DNA of 6,982 nucleotides from Bacteroidales bacterium (GTDB lineage: Bacteria > Bacteroidota > Bacteroidia > Bacteroidales > Bacteroidaceae). Location of the stretch: contig SFEP01000088.1 in NCBI GenBank assembly GCA_004557185.1, positions 1 to 6,982 on the forward strand. The letters are read 5' to 3'. The notes beneath the pieces are model-generated. The model worked only from the letters and a program-made list of their open reading frames with translations. It did not search any database and was not told where the DNA came from. Shown in pieces: positions 1 through 5,820 of the stretch (position 1 is its first letter; the number at the start of each line of letters is the position of its first letter). The translations under genes were made by a program, and so were the position numbers.

Positions 1-36
1 AACCCCTTGTACGACACATATAATACTTAGTTTACG

Positions 37-516
37 ATGACACACATATTATTTGTATGCCTAGGCAACATCTGCCGCTCGTCCGCCGCCGAAGAGGTGT
101 TTCGCACCCTCGTGGCGCGCCGCGGCCTCTCGGCCCAATTTGCCGTAGATAGTGCCGGCCTGATTGACTACCACGAGGGCGAACTCTCCGACCCGCGCAT
201 GATACGCCATGCCGCCCGCCGCGGCTACCGCCTGACCCACCGCTCGCGCCCCGTCACCGTGGCCGACTTCGCCCGTTTCCACTATATCGTCGGCATGGAC
301 GAGCGCAATATGCAGGGCCTGACCCGCCTGGCCGCCCGTGCGCCGCACGTCGAGGCACAGATGCTCCGCATGGCCGACTTCCTCACCGCCCACACCGCCG
401 ACCTCATCCCCGACCCCTACTATGGCGACGATGCCGACTTCGAGCACGTCCTCGACCTCCTCGAAGACGCCGCCGGGGGCCTGCTGGAGCACCTGACGGG
501 TGGGGAGGGTGATTGA
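37..516 (+). CDS. Low-molecular-weight protein-tyrosine phosphatase
   Basis: The 159-residue product is a cytoplasmic LMW protein-tyrosine phosphatase, which hydrolyses phosphotyrosine through a cysteinyl-phosphate intermediate. The CX5R(S) loop sits at the N-terminus as in the family: nucleophile C8, then LGNIC, R14 and S15. The DSAG motif is at residues 38-41. The general acid lies in the DPYY motif (D126-Y129), followed by the usual C-terminal helix. Length is normal for the family (about 150-160), so the gene looks complete. The ATG at 37 is chosen because it puts the catalytic loop 7 residues from the start, as in relatives. Bacterial members often sit with tyrosine kinases controlling polysaccharide export, but no such neighbour is visible here, so the substrate is unknown. 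It is very GC-rich. Its TGA (514-516) lies directly against a transposase fragment on the other strand. The 36 bases before it show no convincing promoter. Confidence 0.93.
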   Translation: MTHILFVCLGNICRSSAAEEVFRTLVARRGLSAQFAVDSAGLIDYHEGELSDPRMIRHAARRGYRLTHRSRPVTVADFARFHYIVGMDERNMQGLTRLAARAPHVEAQMLRMADFLTAHTADLIPDPYYGDDADFEHVLDLLEDAAGGLLEHLTGGEGD

Positions 517-765
517 CCCGCTTAGAGGAGGCTGCTTCCATTCTATCGCGATGTTGCGTAGCCTACGCTTGATAGTGGAAGGACTCGTTCTTAAAGAAGC
601 AGCCAATTCCGCTACTGTCTGCTTATTCTCTTGATACATCTTCCATAGTTCCAAGTCTGGTGGAAGTCTGCTGTTGCGAAAACGATGACCACAATCTGCA
701 CACTTGTACGTTTGGATACCATTGCGGACGCCATACTTAATTGTATGTTTAGAACCGCTGTTCAT
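517..765 (-). pseudogene. N-terminal fragment of a zinc-ribbon/HTH transposase
   Basis: About 83 residues resemble the N-terminus of insertion-sequence transposases that begin with a zinc ribbon (IS1-like, or the Zn-binding variant often labelled IS256-like in Bacteroidota). Visible parts are the second knuckle CADCGHRF (C22, C25), preceded by IKYGVRNGIQTYK, and then a helix-turn-helix with VAELAASLRTSPSTIKRRLR at about residues 51-70. The first CxxC knuckle expected near the N-terminus is missing: the frame reads MNSGSKH where relatives have a CxxCGS-like stretch. The catalytic domain is also absent. After IEWKQPPLSG the frame runs into the antisense of the phosphatase gene and is meaningless. 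The frame is open upstream only to a stop at 811-813. I infer a 3'-truncated remnant with no activity; family assignment is by motif only. Confidence 0.72.
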
Positions 766-823
766 TCTAACTTTACTTTGAAGAGGTTGGATCTTATGTA
801 AAGCTAGTCTTTAATGGTAAATA

Positions 824-1267
824 CTACTTTGCACCACGCAAAATGACCCATAGGTCACCGAGGTTGATGCAGGGGGCGGAATAGGCCGAGGAACTGGTGC
901 TTTTGCCCTGTATGCGGCGCAGCAGTTCCGCGTCCGAGGCCTGCCGCGCGGTGGTTTCGTTGCGGTCGGCTGTATTGAGGTCAGCCAACTGTGCAGGCGT
1001 GAGAACGCCAGCACGTAGCAGGCTGCCCACGGGCAGTGGCAGTTCCTTGGTATAGGGCTGTCCGTCCGCATTGTAGTATTTGATGAGCAGCGACACGCCC
1101 GCGGCACTGGTCTTGGCGGTCATTCCGGCGGCAAAGACGGCCTCGCCCACGAATTGTGCAAGGTCAGTCAGCACGCCGCCCACTCGGGTTGCGGTATTCT
1201 GCTGCATGGCGGTTTCGTCCCGGACTTCCGCCGCAGCTTTGAGAATGTCAGTGAGTTCCTTTGCCAT
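824..1267 (-). pseudogene. Truncated prophage tail/fibre-type structural protein
   Basis: The 147-residue product resembles the N-terminal part of tail, fibre or baseplate-associated proteins of Bacteroidota prophages. It has an N-terminal helix (MAKELTDILKAAAEVRDET) followed by the NTATRVGGVLTDLAQFV segment, close to the 'NTAxRVGxxFxDI' pattern of those proteins. The middle is a small beta region (SLLIKYYNADGQPY), then LTPAQLADLN and a Ser/Ala-rich linker. The frame stops just after PCINLGDL, where relatives have a 'PFIxLGxF' motif and continue for hundreds of residues, so I read it as a 3'-truncated gene. No other phage genes are in the window. The ATG start is plausible but has no Shine-Dalgarno sequence, and it lies inside an 11-bp inverted repeat. 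It could also be a short stand-alone protein. The recognition rests on remembered sequence patterns, not on a search. Confidence 0.5.
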
Positions 1268-1298
1268 AGGGGAAACGAAGTTGGTTATATGGCAAAGG
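1258..1298. repeat. 11-bp perfect inverted repeat around a start codon
   Basis: CCTTTGCCATA at 1258-1268 is repeated as its exact reverse complement TATGGCAAAGG at 1288-1298, with a 19-base spacer. In a minus-strand transcript the right arm comes first and the left arm contains the ATG of the phage-like gene (1267-1265). A hairpin would therefore pair the start codon and the first codons. It could hide the start site, be an operator, or be a scar of an insertion. The pairing is directly visible; any function is inference. Confidence 0.45.
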
Positions 1299-1362
1299 TA
1301 GGAACGACAAGGGGAGGTAGAAAAGACACGCAGCCGGGCTGGTTAGGCTCGGCGGCGGGATT

Positions 1363-1691
1363 TTAGATTTGTACAATTTTGAAGGGCTTGCCTTTTTCTT
1401 TGGCATAGTCAAGAGTGAACTTCGTTCCTCTTGATTGGCCGTCCCAAAAGGCAAGCAGGCAATCGCATTCCTCGACTATGAGTTTGTTACGAATGAGATG
1501 TGCTTGCCTGTCGAATTTCTCGTAATCGGGATAGAAGATAATCAACTTCAAGCCGTGTCGGCGAGCAAAGTCCATCGCGTAAGTGTCTGCACCCCTGGCG
1601 CCGCCACTTACGATGGTGTCTGGGATAAATTTGAGGTGCTCCTCAATATTTATCTGAGGACAATTTCTGCTCCCGATAATGGCTAATTCAT
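1363..1691 (-). pseudogene. SLOG/DUF2493-family protein with a one-base frameshift at its start
   Basis: The intact ATG-initiated part (from 1575) is 70 residues. The same frame continues upstream without a stop and reads LAIIGSRNC, then an acidic stretch, then TIVSGGARGADTYA, before MDFARRHG. This is the classic N-terminal half of a DUF2493/SLOG Rossmann-like domain: an I-I-G-S-R strand-loop, then the SGGARGAD nucleotide-binding loop, followed by FYPDYEKFDRQAHLIRN and a terminal strand with DCLLAFWDGQSRGT. No ATG, GTG or TTG starts this frame before an upstream stop. An ATG at 1691-1689, overlapping the stop of the upstream gene, lies two bases before the TTA of LAIIG, so one missing base (for example ATG-AAA reduced to ATG-AA) separates it from the domain. 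The repaired protein would be about 109 residues, normal for the family. SLOG domains bind nucleotides or related ligands and are common in phages and conflict systems; the ligand here is unknown. Confidence 0.72.
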
Positions 1692-4600
1692 CATTTTTTA
1701 GGTTCCTTGTTTAGACGAAACGAAATGTTGAACATCACATATCGTCTCAGCACATTTCTGTAGCTCTCGGTCTGCATCTGCGCGTTCAGGCTGTAGCTGC
1801 GGCTCGACATCTGGTTCAGCAGGTCGAAGGCCTCCACTTCCACGCCCAGACGGCCGTTCAGGAAGAAACGCTTGAGGCGGGCGCTCCAGATGAGTTGCGC
1901 CGTGTTGAAGTTGTCATCGTCATAGCCATAGCGCGTGGTCAGCAGCAGCGAGGTGTTCACCTGCAGTTTCCACGGCAAGGGCATGCCGCCGCTCACGCGA
2001 TAGTTGATGTTGAACACGTTCTGATTGGCGAAGCGGGAGGAGATGGCATGTATCCATTCGCCGTTCACCTCGCCCGAGAGACTGTAGTAGTTGCGGGAAT
2101 AGTACACGTTGAACCGCTGCTTGGTTAGCACACGATCGGTGCCCACACGCTGGGACGATGCGCTCTGGGCCAAATTAGCATAGTCCTCGCTGTGGCGATA
2201 GTTGACATTGGTGGTTAGCTGGTAGTTCCATTGGTTGTGCTTGCCCATGGTGCTACCGAAATAGGCTTGTGCCGTCAGCGCGCGGTTCCCGTTGATGTTC
2301 TCGGGGCGGTAGGTCCTCACGCCCGTCTTCAGGTCGTAGAGCATGGACTGGGCCACGAGGTTGTTCCACTGGTCATACGTCACATTCCAGTTAAAGGTGT
2401 ACACGCGCTTGGTGATGTATCTGTTCTCCACCGACAGCTCCGCGCGGTGATGCGCGCTCGCCTTCAAGCCGGGATTGCCCGTCCGCACCACCAGCGGGGT
2501 CGCATCATCGCGATAGTCCGTCAGATACTCGCTGTAGGGGCTGGCATGCGACAGGTTATAGGTCAAGGTGGTGTGCCGCTCCAGGTTGTAGGTATGCTTT
2601 TTCCCGTTGTGGTCGATGCGGTACCGCACATTCGGCTCAAAATAATAGTAATTGCGGTGCAGCCGTGTGTCTATCCGGCCACGTTGGTAGTCATAGCTCA
2701 ACTGCTCCATGCGCACGGGCAGGGATAGGTTCACGGTGTTCGACCTGCGGTGCTTGTCGTTCCACCAATACATATAGAGGCCTAGCTCTGGTTTGTGCGT
2801 GCGCTTCCATTCATCGGCGTATGCCGAGTTGGTGAGGTCGATGTACTGCGTCAGCACATCCTTTATGGAGGCCAGACGGTCGAAGGGCTCGCCGGCATAT
2901 TCCGTATCTTCCAGCCGGTAGTAGTCCTTGTTGCTCGACTGATATTGCTGGCGGTAGCTGTAGCCCGGGCTGATGTCCAGTGAAATCTTCTTGAAATGGT
3001 AGGAGATATTATAGCCCACATTCCCGCTGAGGTCATAGCTGTGCGCGTCGTTGTCCGAATAACGGTTTTGCATTGATGTCAGGTCGTAGGCCGCACTCTC
3101 AAACAGATTGCGGTTGGCCGACAGGCTGTAATAGCCCGCCCCCCCCACATAGAGGGTGCCGTAGCCGTTCAGGTCCCACGAGGTTCCCAGGTCGCCCTTG
3201 GTATAGAAGAGGTGTCCGTCGTTCTGCTGCGTCTGGCGCAGGCTGCTGATCAGGTTCTGGCGGTAGATGTCGCCGCTGCCCTCGGCAAACAAACTGTCCA
3301 GGGCCTCGCCCATATACCGCTCCGTCATGCGCTGCTCCCACTCGGCCCGGCGCGAGAACGAGGTTCCTCGGTAGTTGTTGTACCAAATCTCGGGCTTCAG
3401 GTTGATAGAGTAGTTCTTCTCGTTCTCATTCATCTGATAGTCAAATTCGCCCATATCGCGTATATACCAATCGCGATGCTCCGTGTGCGAGCGGCTGATG
3501 CCGTTGATGTCTTTTGTGTCCAGATAGTTTGTGGTGTGTTGGTACTCGTCGTTCTTCTGCTCCTTCCACTTGAAGCTGGCCAGGTTCTTGATCTTGTACC
3601 GTTTGTTCTTGTCGTTCACCAGCAGGTCCGAGGAGAGTTCGTGCGTGGTCTGGTTATCGCTGCCCCCGGGACTTTGCCAGTTTCCGTTGGCATCATAGTA
3701 TGAATTACCATATACATTATTGGAATACCCCATGAAGGCCAGGCGGCTGTGGGGCGTGAAGCGCAGGGCAAAACCCTTGGCGGCGTAGTGCTTGCCCGTG
3801 CCGTAGCCCGCACTGCCGTTGGCAATCCACCCGATGCTGTATTTCTTCTTCAGGTTGACATCCATCACCGTGGTCTGCGACCCACCGGCCCACATTCCAT
3901 CGCGCACGTTGATGTTCTTGTCCACCATCTTGTTCAGGTCGGGCTTCAGGTCGTAGACCTTGATGTTCTCCACCATGTAGCCCGGCAGGTTCTCCAACGC
4001 TATGCGCGGATTGCCCCGGAAGAAGTCCTCGCCGTTAACCAGCAGGTTGGAGATCCGCTTGCCGTTCACGTAAATCACGCCGCCCTCGCGCAGCTCGGCA
4101 CCGGGCAGCATGGCTATTAGCTGGTCCAGCATTGACCCCTCGCGAAGTTGAAACGCATCGGCATTATACTGTATTGTATCTCCCTTCATCACCATTTTTA
4201 TTCTGGTGGCAGTTACGACAGCTTCATCAAGTCTGCGCTCCGTCAGAGAAGGTTTCTTTTTCATCAGTACACGACCAAAAGTACCTCCTGTTATACGGTA
4301 TTTTTGGTAGCGAAAGTTTACTGTTTTATACGTATCTTCATAACCTCGTTTAGAAAAATGCAGGATATATTTTCCTGGGGCACTAATACTCTCTCCAAAA
4401 CTGCGGTTGTTTCTTTTTGTTTCATCTTTACTGACAAAACGTTCGACTTCTGTGCTGTCGGTACGGAGAAATCTTACTGTTACGGAATCTATAGGGTCAT
4501 AAGTGAAATCATCTACTATTTGACCCATTACCCAGTATTTTTGTGCATTCGCGTTCAAACAGCATACACAAAGAAAAATGATGATGTTTAGTACTTTCAT
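1691..4600 (-). CDS. Outer-membrane beta-barrel protein (TonB-receptor-like, Bacteroidota type)
   Basis: The 969-residue protein has a signal peptide (MK, a hydrophobic run of I, L, F, V and C, then NANA|Q, cleavage near residue 19). A carboxypeptidase-regulatory-like beta-sandwich follows (about 22-115), then a plug domain beginning DEAVVTATRIKMVMKGDTI (about 125-245) and including the IYVNGKRISNLLVNGEDFF stretch. The remainder is rich in aromatic, alternating beta-strand sequence and ends with MFNISFRLNK, typical of a barrel. This is the OMP_b-brl_3-like architecture, related to TonB-dependent receptors. No SusD-like partner is nearby, so it is not a classic SusC, and its cargo is unknown. 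The ATG at 4600 is chosen because it gives a complete signal peptide. Codons 1 to ~150 (4150-4600) are clearly more AT-rich than the rest. Its TGA overlaps the ATG of the damaged SLOG gene. Confidence 0.9.
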   Translation of the reverse strand: MKVLNIIIFLCVCCLNANAQKYWVMGQIVDDFTYDPIDSVTVRFLRTDSTEVERFVSKDETKRNNRSFGESISAPGKYILHFSKRGYEDTYKTVNFRYQKYRITGGTFGRVLMKKKPSLTERRLDEAVVTATRIKMVMKGDTIQYNADAFQLREGSMLDQLIAMLPGAELREGGVIYVNGKRISNLLVNGEDFFRGNPRIALENLPGYMVENIKVYDLKPDLNKMVDKNINVRDGMWAGGSQTTVMDVNLKKKYSIGWIANGSAGYGTGKHYAAKGFALRFTPHSRLAFMGYSNNVYGNSYYDANGNWQSPGGSDNQTTHELSSDLLVNDKNKRYKIKNLASFKWKEQKNDEYQHTTNYLDTKDINGISRSHTEHRDWYIRDMGEFDYQMNENEKNYSINLKPEIWYNNYRGTSFSRRAEWEQRMTERYMGEALDSLFAEGSGDIYRQNLISSLRQTQQNDGHLFYTKGDLGTSWDLNGYGTLYVGGAGYYSLSANRNLFESAAYDLTSMQNRYSDNDAHSYDLSGNVGYNISYHFKKISLDISPGYSYRQQYQSSNKDYYRLEDTEYAGEPFDRLASIKDVLTQYIDLTNSAYADEWKRTHKPELGLYMYWWNDKHRRSNTVNLSLPVRMEQLSYDYQRGRIDTRLHRNYYYFEPNVRYRIDHNGKKHTYNLERHTTLTYNLSHASPYSEYLTDYRDDATPLVVRTGNPGLKASAHHRAELSVENRYITKRVYTFNWNVTYDQWNNLVAQSMLYDLKTGVRTYRPENINGNRALTAQAYFGSTMGKHNQWNYQLTTNVNYRHSEDYANLAQSASSQRVGTDRVLTKQRFNVYYSRNYYSLSGEVNGEWIHAISSRFANQNVFNINYRVSGGMPLPWKLQVNTSLLLTTRYGYDDDNFNTAQLIWSARLKRFFLNGRLGVEVEAFDLLNQMSSRSYSLNAQMQTESYRNVLRRYVMFNISFRLNKEPKK

Positions 4601-4630
4601 TACTTTGCTTATTTTATGGATTTACGACTA

Positions 4631-4638
4631 CAAAGATT
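4631..4638 (-). promoter_or_regulatory. Possible -7 box for the outer-membrane protein gene
   Basis: On the minus strand the sequence reads AATCTTTG, one mismatch from the Bacteroidota -7 consensus TAnnTTTG, about 30 bases before the ATG at 4600. Position and spacing fit a short leader. No TTTG -33 box was found at the usual distance, so this is tentative. Confidence 0.35.
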
Positions 4639-4697
4639 GTGCAAACCGAGAATAGAAGAACGTGTTCTTATGCCGAGGTGCAGCCAATCTTCGCAAC
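4639..4697. repeat. Degenerate copy of the intergenic hairpin repeat
   Basis: The stretch has the same order of blocks as the 91-bp array at 5500-5812: GTGCAAACCGAGA, then a short stem (AAGAAC-GT-GTTCTT, 4656-4669) around a CGTG centre, then TGCCGAGGTGCAGCC and an AATCTTCG block in place of TATCTTCG. The stem is much shorter than in the array. It lies between the regulator gene and the outer-membrane protein gene. It also encodes the last residues (KIGCTSA) of the extended regulator reading frame. Confidence 0.7.
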
Positions 4698-5450
4698 CAT
4701 TCGATTGCAAAACAACAAAAAACAGCGTAAAAAACGACTCGGCGAAGCCCGGAAACAGGTCGCCGAGGGTGCAACTCTAAAACTAGTTAAAGAAAAATCT
4801 GAAAATAAAGGCTCAAACCGCAATGACTTTTTACGAGGCATAGTGCAAGCACGCTTGCCCTCTGCTCTCGTTTCGTACGTCATTTCCTTGCGGAGTGTGC
4901 TCAGATAGCTGGGCGTGATGTTGAGGAACGAGGCGATGTCCTTCAGCGAGAGCATCTGCACCACCTGTGGACAGCGGTCGATGAGCCGACGGTAGCGGCT
5001 GCGGGCGGTGTAGCGGTAGTGGTCGAGGTCGCGCCCATAGACCATCTTGAATAGGTTCTTCAGTATCCGCACGTTGTGGAGCATCATCTTCGGGTCGCTG
5101 TCGAACAGTGCCTGCAGCTCGCGTCCGCTGATGATGCGCACCTCGCAGGGCATGTCTGCCTCGATGCTCACCTCCGACACGTCGCCGTCGAGACAATAGG
5201 GGAAGTCGGCCACGAACTCGCCCTCGAAGGCGAAGCCCGTGCAGTAGTCCTTGCCCTCCTCGTCGTTGTGAACCAGGTACTTGAAGCATCCGCGCTCCAC
5301 GAACGCCACCCACTGTGCCGGCTCGCCCGCCTCCTCCAGCGTCTCGCCCCGCAGGAACGTTCGCCGTTCCCCGTGCTCCATGCAATACTCCCGCAGGAAC
5401 TCCAAGTCCAGCCCCTCCTTGTAGGTGTTGAATTGCTTGTTCGTTGTCAT
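4668..5450 (-). CDS. Crp/Fnr-type transcriptional regulator with an aberrant C-terminal extension
   Basis: From the ATG at 5450 (MTTNKQFNTY) the product is 260 residues. Residues ~10-120 form a cyclic-nucleotide-binding-like beta-roll (GETLEEAGEPAQWVAFVERG, then FEGEFVADFPY), followed by a dimer helix. A helix-turn-helix follows, with LSLKDIASFLNITPSYLSTLRKEM near residues 167-190. This matches the short Crp/Fnr-like regulators of Bacteroidota, usually about 190-200 residues and ending soon after the last helix. No Fnr-type cysteine cluster is evident; the ligand is unknown. The ATG is preferred over an upstream TTG (5480) because that TTG lies inside the predicted -7 promoter box. The last ~70 residues (after KEM) look like translated non-coding DNA. 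They cover a terminator-like hairpin and end within an intergenic repeat, so the native stop has probably been lost. DNA binding may survive because all core helices are present. Confidence 0.85.
   Translation of the reverse strand: MTTNKQFNTYKEGLDLEFLREYCMEHGERRTFLRGETLEEAGEPAQWVAFVERGCFKYLVHNDEEGKDYCTGFAFEGEFVADFPYCLDGDVSEVSIEADMPCEVRIISGRELQALFDSDPKMMLHNVRILKNLFKMVYGRDLDHYRYTARSRYRRLIDRCPQVVQMLSLKDIASFLNITPSYLSTLRKEMTYETRAEGKRACTMPRKKSLRFEPLFSDFSLTSFRVAPSATCFRASPSRFLRCFLLFCNRMVAKIGCTSA
4729..4767 (-). terminator. Intrinsic terminator-like hairpin lying inside the extended regulator frame
   Basis: CTCGGCGA at 4738-4745 pairs perfectly with TCGCCGAG at 4760-4767 (8 bp, GC-rich, 14-base loop). 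On the minus strand the stem is followed by TCG and a run of six T (complement of A at 4729-4734). That is the form of a Rho-independent terminator for the regulator gene. It lies about 60-100 bases upstream of the frame's present stop codon. Confidence 0.55.
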
Positions 5451-5477
5451 ATTCGCCAATTTCCCGATTTGTGGGTA

Positions 5478-5485
5478 CAAAGGTA
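5478..5485 (-). promoter_or_regulatory. -7 promoter box of the Crp/Fnr-type regulator
   Basis: The minus strand reads TACCTTTG, an exact match to the Bacteroidota -7 consensus TAnnTTTG, 27 bases before the ATG at 5450. Transcription would begin near 5470, leaving a leader of about 20 bases and excluding the TTG at 5480 as a start. The expected -33 TTTG is not seen at 19-21 bases upstream; that stretch is the edge of the repeat array. Confidence 0.55.
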
Positions 5486-5566
5486 GTCATTTTTCATCTT
5501 TTTCTTTCTTTGTTCTGCCGAGGTGCAGCCTATCTTCGGTGATAGCCAAAGTAGTGCAAACTGAGA

Positions 5567-5609
5567 GCAGAGCAAAGAAAGAGAACCGTGTTTTCTTTCT
5601 TTGCTCTGC
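5567..5609. terminator. 20-bp hairpin with a 3-base loop at the unit 1/2 junction
   Basis: Bases 5567-5586 pair with 5590-5609, leaving a CGT loop (5587-5589). All 20 pairs are complementary, with one G-T wobble (5583/5593). The upper stem is A/T-rich. The structure is symmetrical, so it could stop transcription from either side, consistent with its place after the FolB-HAD gene. It lacks a classic GC stem plus T-run, so the terminator role is inferred; an extruded DNA cruciform or an mRNA-stability stem is equally possible. Confidence 0.4.
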
Positions 5610-5657
5610 CGAGGTGCAGCCTATCTTCGGCGATAGCCAAAGTAGTGCAAACTGAGA

Positions 5658-5700
5658 GCAGAGCAAAGAAAGAGAACCGTGTTTTCTTTCTTTGCTCTGC
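5658..5700. terminator. Identical 20-bp hairpin at the unit 2/3 junction
   Basis: The hairpin at 5567-5609 recurs exactly 91 bases later, with arms 5658-5677 and 5681-5700 and a CGT loop at 5678-5680. Both arms are unchanged. The terminator role is inferred from location and structure only. Confidence 0.4.
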
Positions 5701-5751
5701 CGAGGTGTAGCCTATCTTCGGCGATAGCCAAAGTTGCGCAAGGTGATCGGA

Positions 5752-5790
5752 GAAGAAAAGAAAATGCGCAGCTTTTTCATTTTCATCTTC
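5752..5790 (-). terminator. Imperfect hairpin downstream of the FolB-HAD gene
   Basis: GAAAATG (5760-5766) pairs with CATTTTC (5778-5784), and outer GAAG (5752-5755) pairs with CTTC (5787-5790) across an internal loop. It is the diverged counterpart of the array hairpins at the unit 3/4 junction and the first hairpin met by a transcript leaving the FolB-HAD gene, whose stop is at 5821. It is AT-rich and may be weak. Confidence 0.3.
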
Positions 5791-5820
5791 AGAGCGGCAG
5801 CCTATCATCTGCCCCCCCTT

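Larger units (their letters stand above)
5500..5812. repeat. Tandem array of a 91-bp palindromic repeat (three good copies, one degenerate)
   Basis: Units begin at 5500, 5591, 5682 and about 5773. The marker CCTATC recurs at 5529, 5620, 5711 and 5801, giving periods of 91, 91 and 90. Units 1 and 2 differ by eye at only two of 91 bases (5513/5604 and 5540/5631). Unit 3 matches up to about 5733 and then diverges. Unit 4 keeps a T-rich stem arm and the GCAGCCTATC block. Each unit has a T/C-rich arm, a TGCCGAGGTGCAGCC block, a small CTATC-TTCGGC-GATAG stem, GTGCAAACTGAGA, and the complementary purine-rich arm. The array fills the gap between the end of the FolB-HAD gene and the regulator promoter, and I see no credible gene in it. 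The short open frames across it simply repeat the unit. Confidence 0.9.

Noticed and set aside
1..36. Promoter for the phosphatase gene
   Set aside because: TTG at 7-9 and TA-rich sequence follow, but neither the -7 consensus TAnnTTTG nor the 19-21 base spacing is met.
61..765. A single 234-residue minus-strand protein starting with the zinc ribbon
   Set aside because: Only about the first 83 residues resemble a transposase; the rest is the antisense of the well-supported phosphatase gene.
1435..1686. 83-residue plus-strand frame
   Set aside because: It is antisense to the SLOG-domain sequence, which has recognisable motifs (SGGARGAD, DCLLAFWDGQSRGT).
4148..4591. 147-residue plus-strand frame with hydrophobic stretches
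   Set aside because: It lies antisense to the signal peptide, regulatory-like domain and start of the plug of the outer-membrane protein, whose sense-strand motifs are clear; the AT-rich composition explains the hydrophobic codons.
5451..5480. TTG start giving ten extra residues (MYPQIGKLAN) on the Crp/Fnr-type regulator
   Set aside because: The TTG is part of the TACCTTTG promoter box and would lie upstream of the expected transcript start; the ATG at 5450 fits the family better.
4831..5490. 219-residue Arg/Gly-rich frame on the minus strand
   Set aside because: It is an out-of-frame shadow of the regulator gene in GC-rich DNA with no domain sense.
5500..5812. CRISPR array
   Set aside because: The units are contiguous and identical along their whole 91 bases, with no unique spacers and no cas genes nearby.
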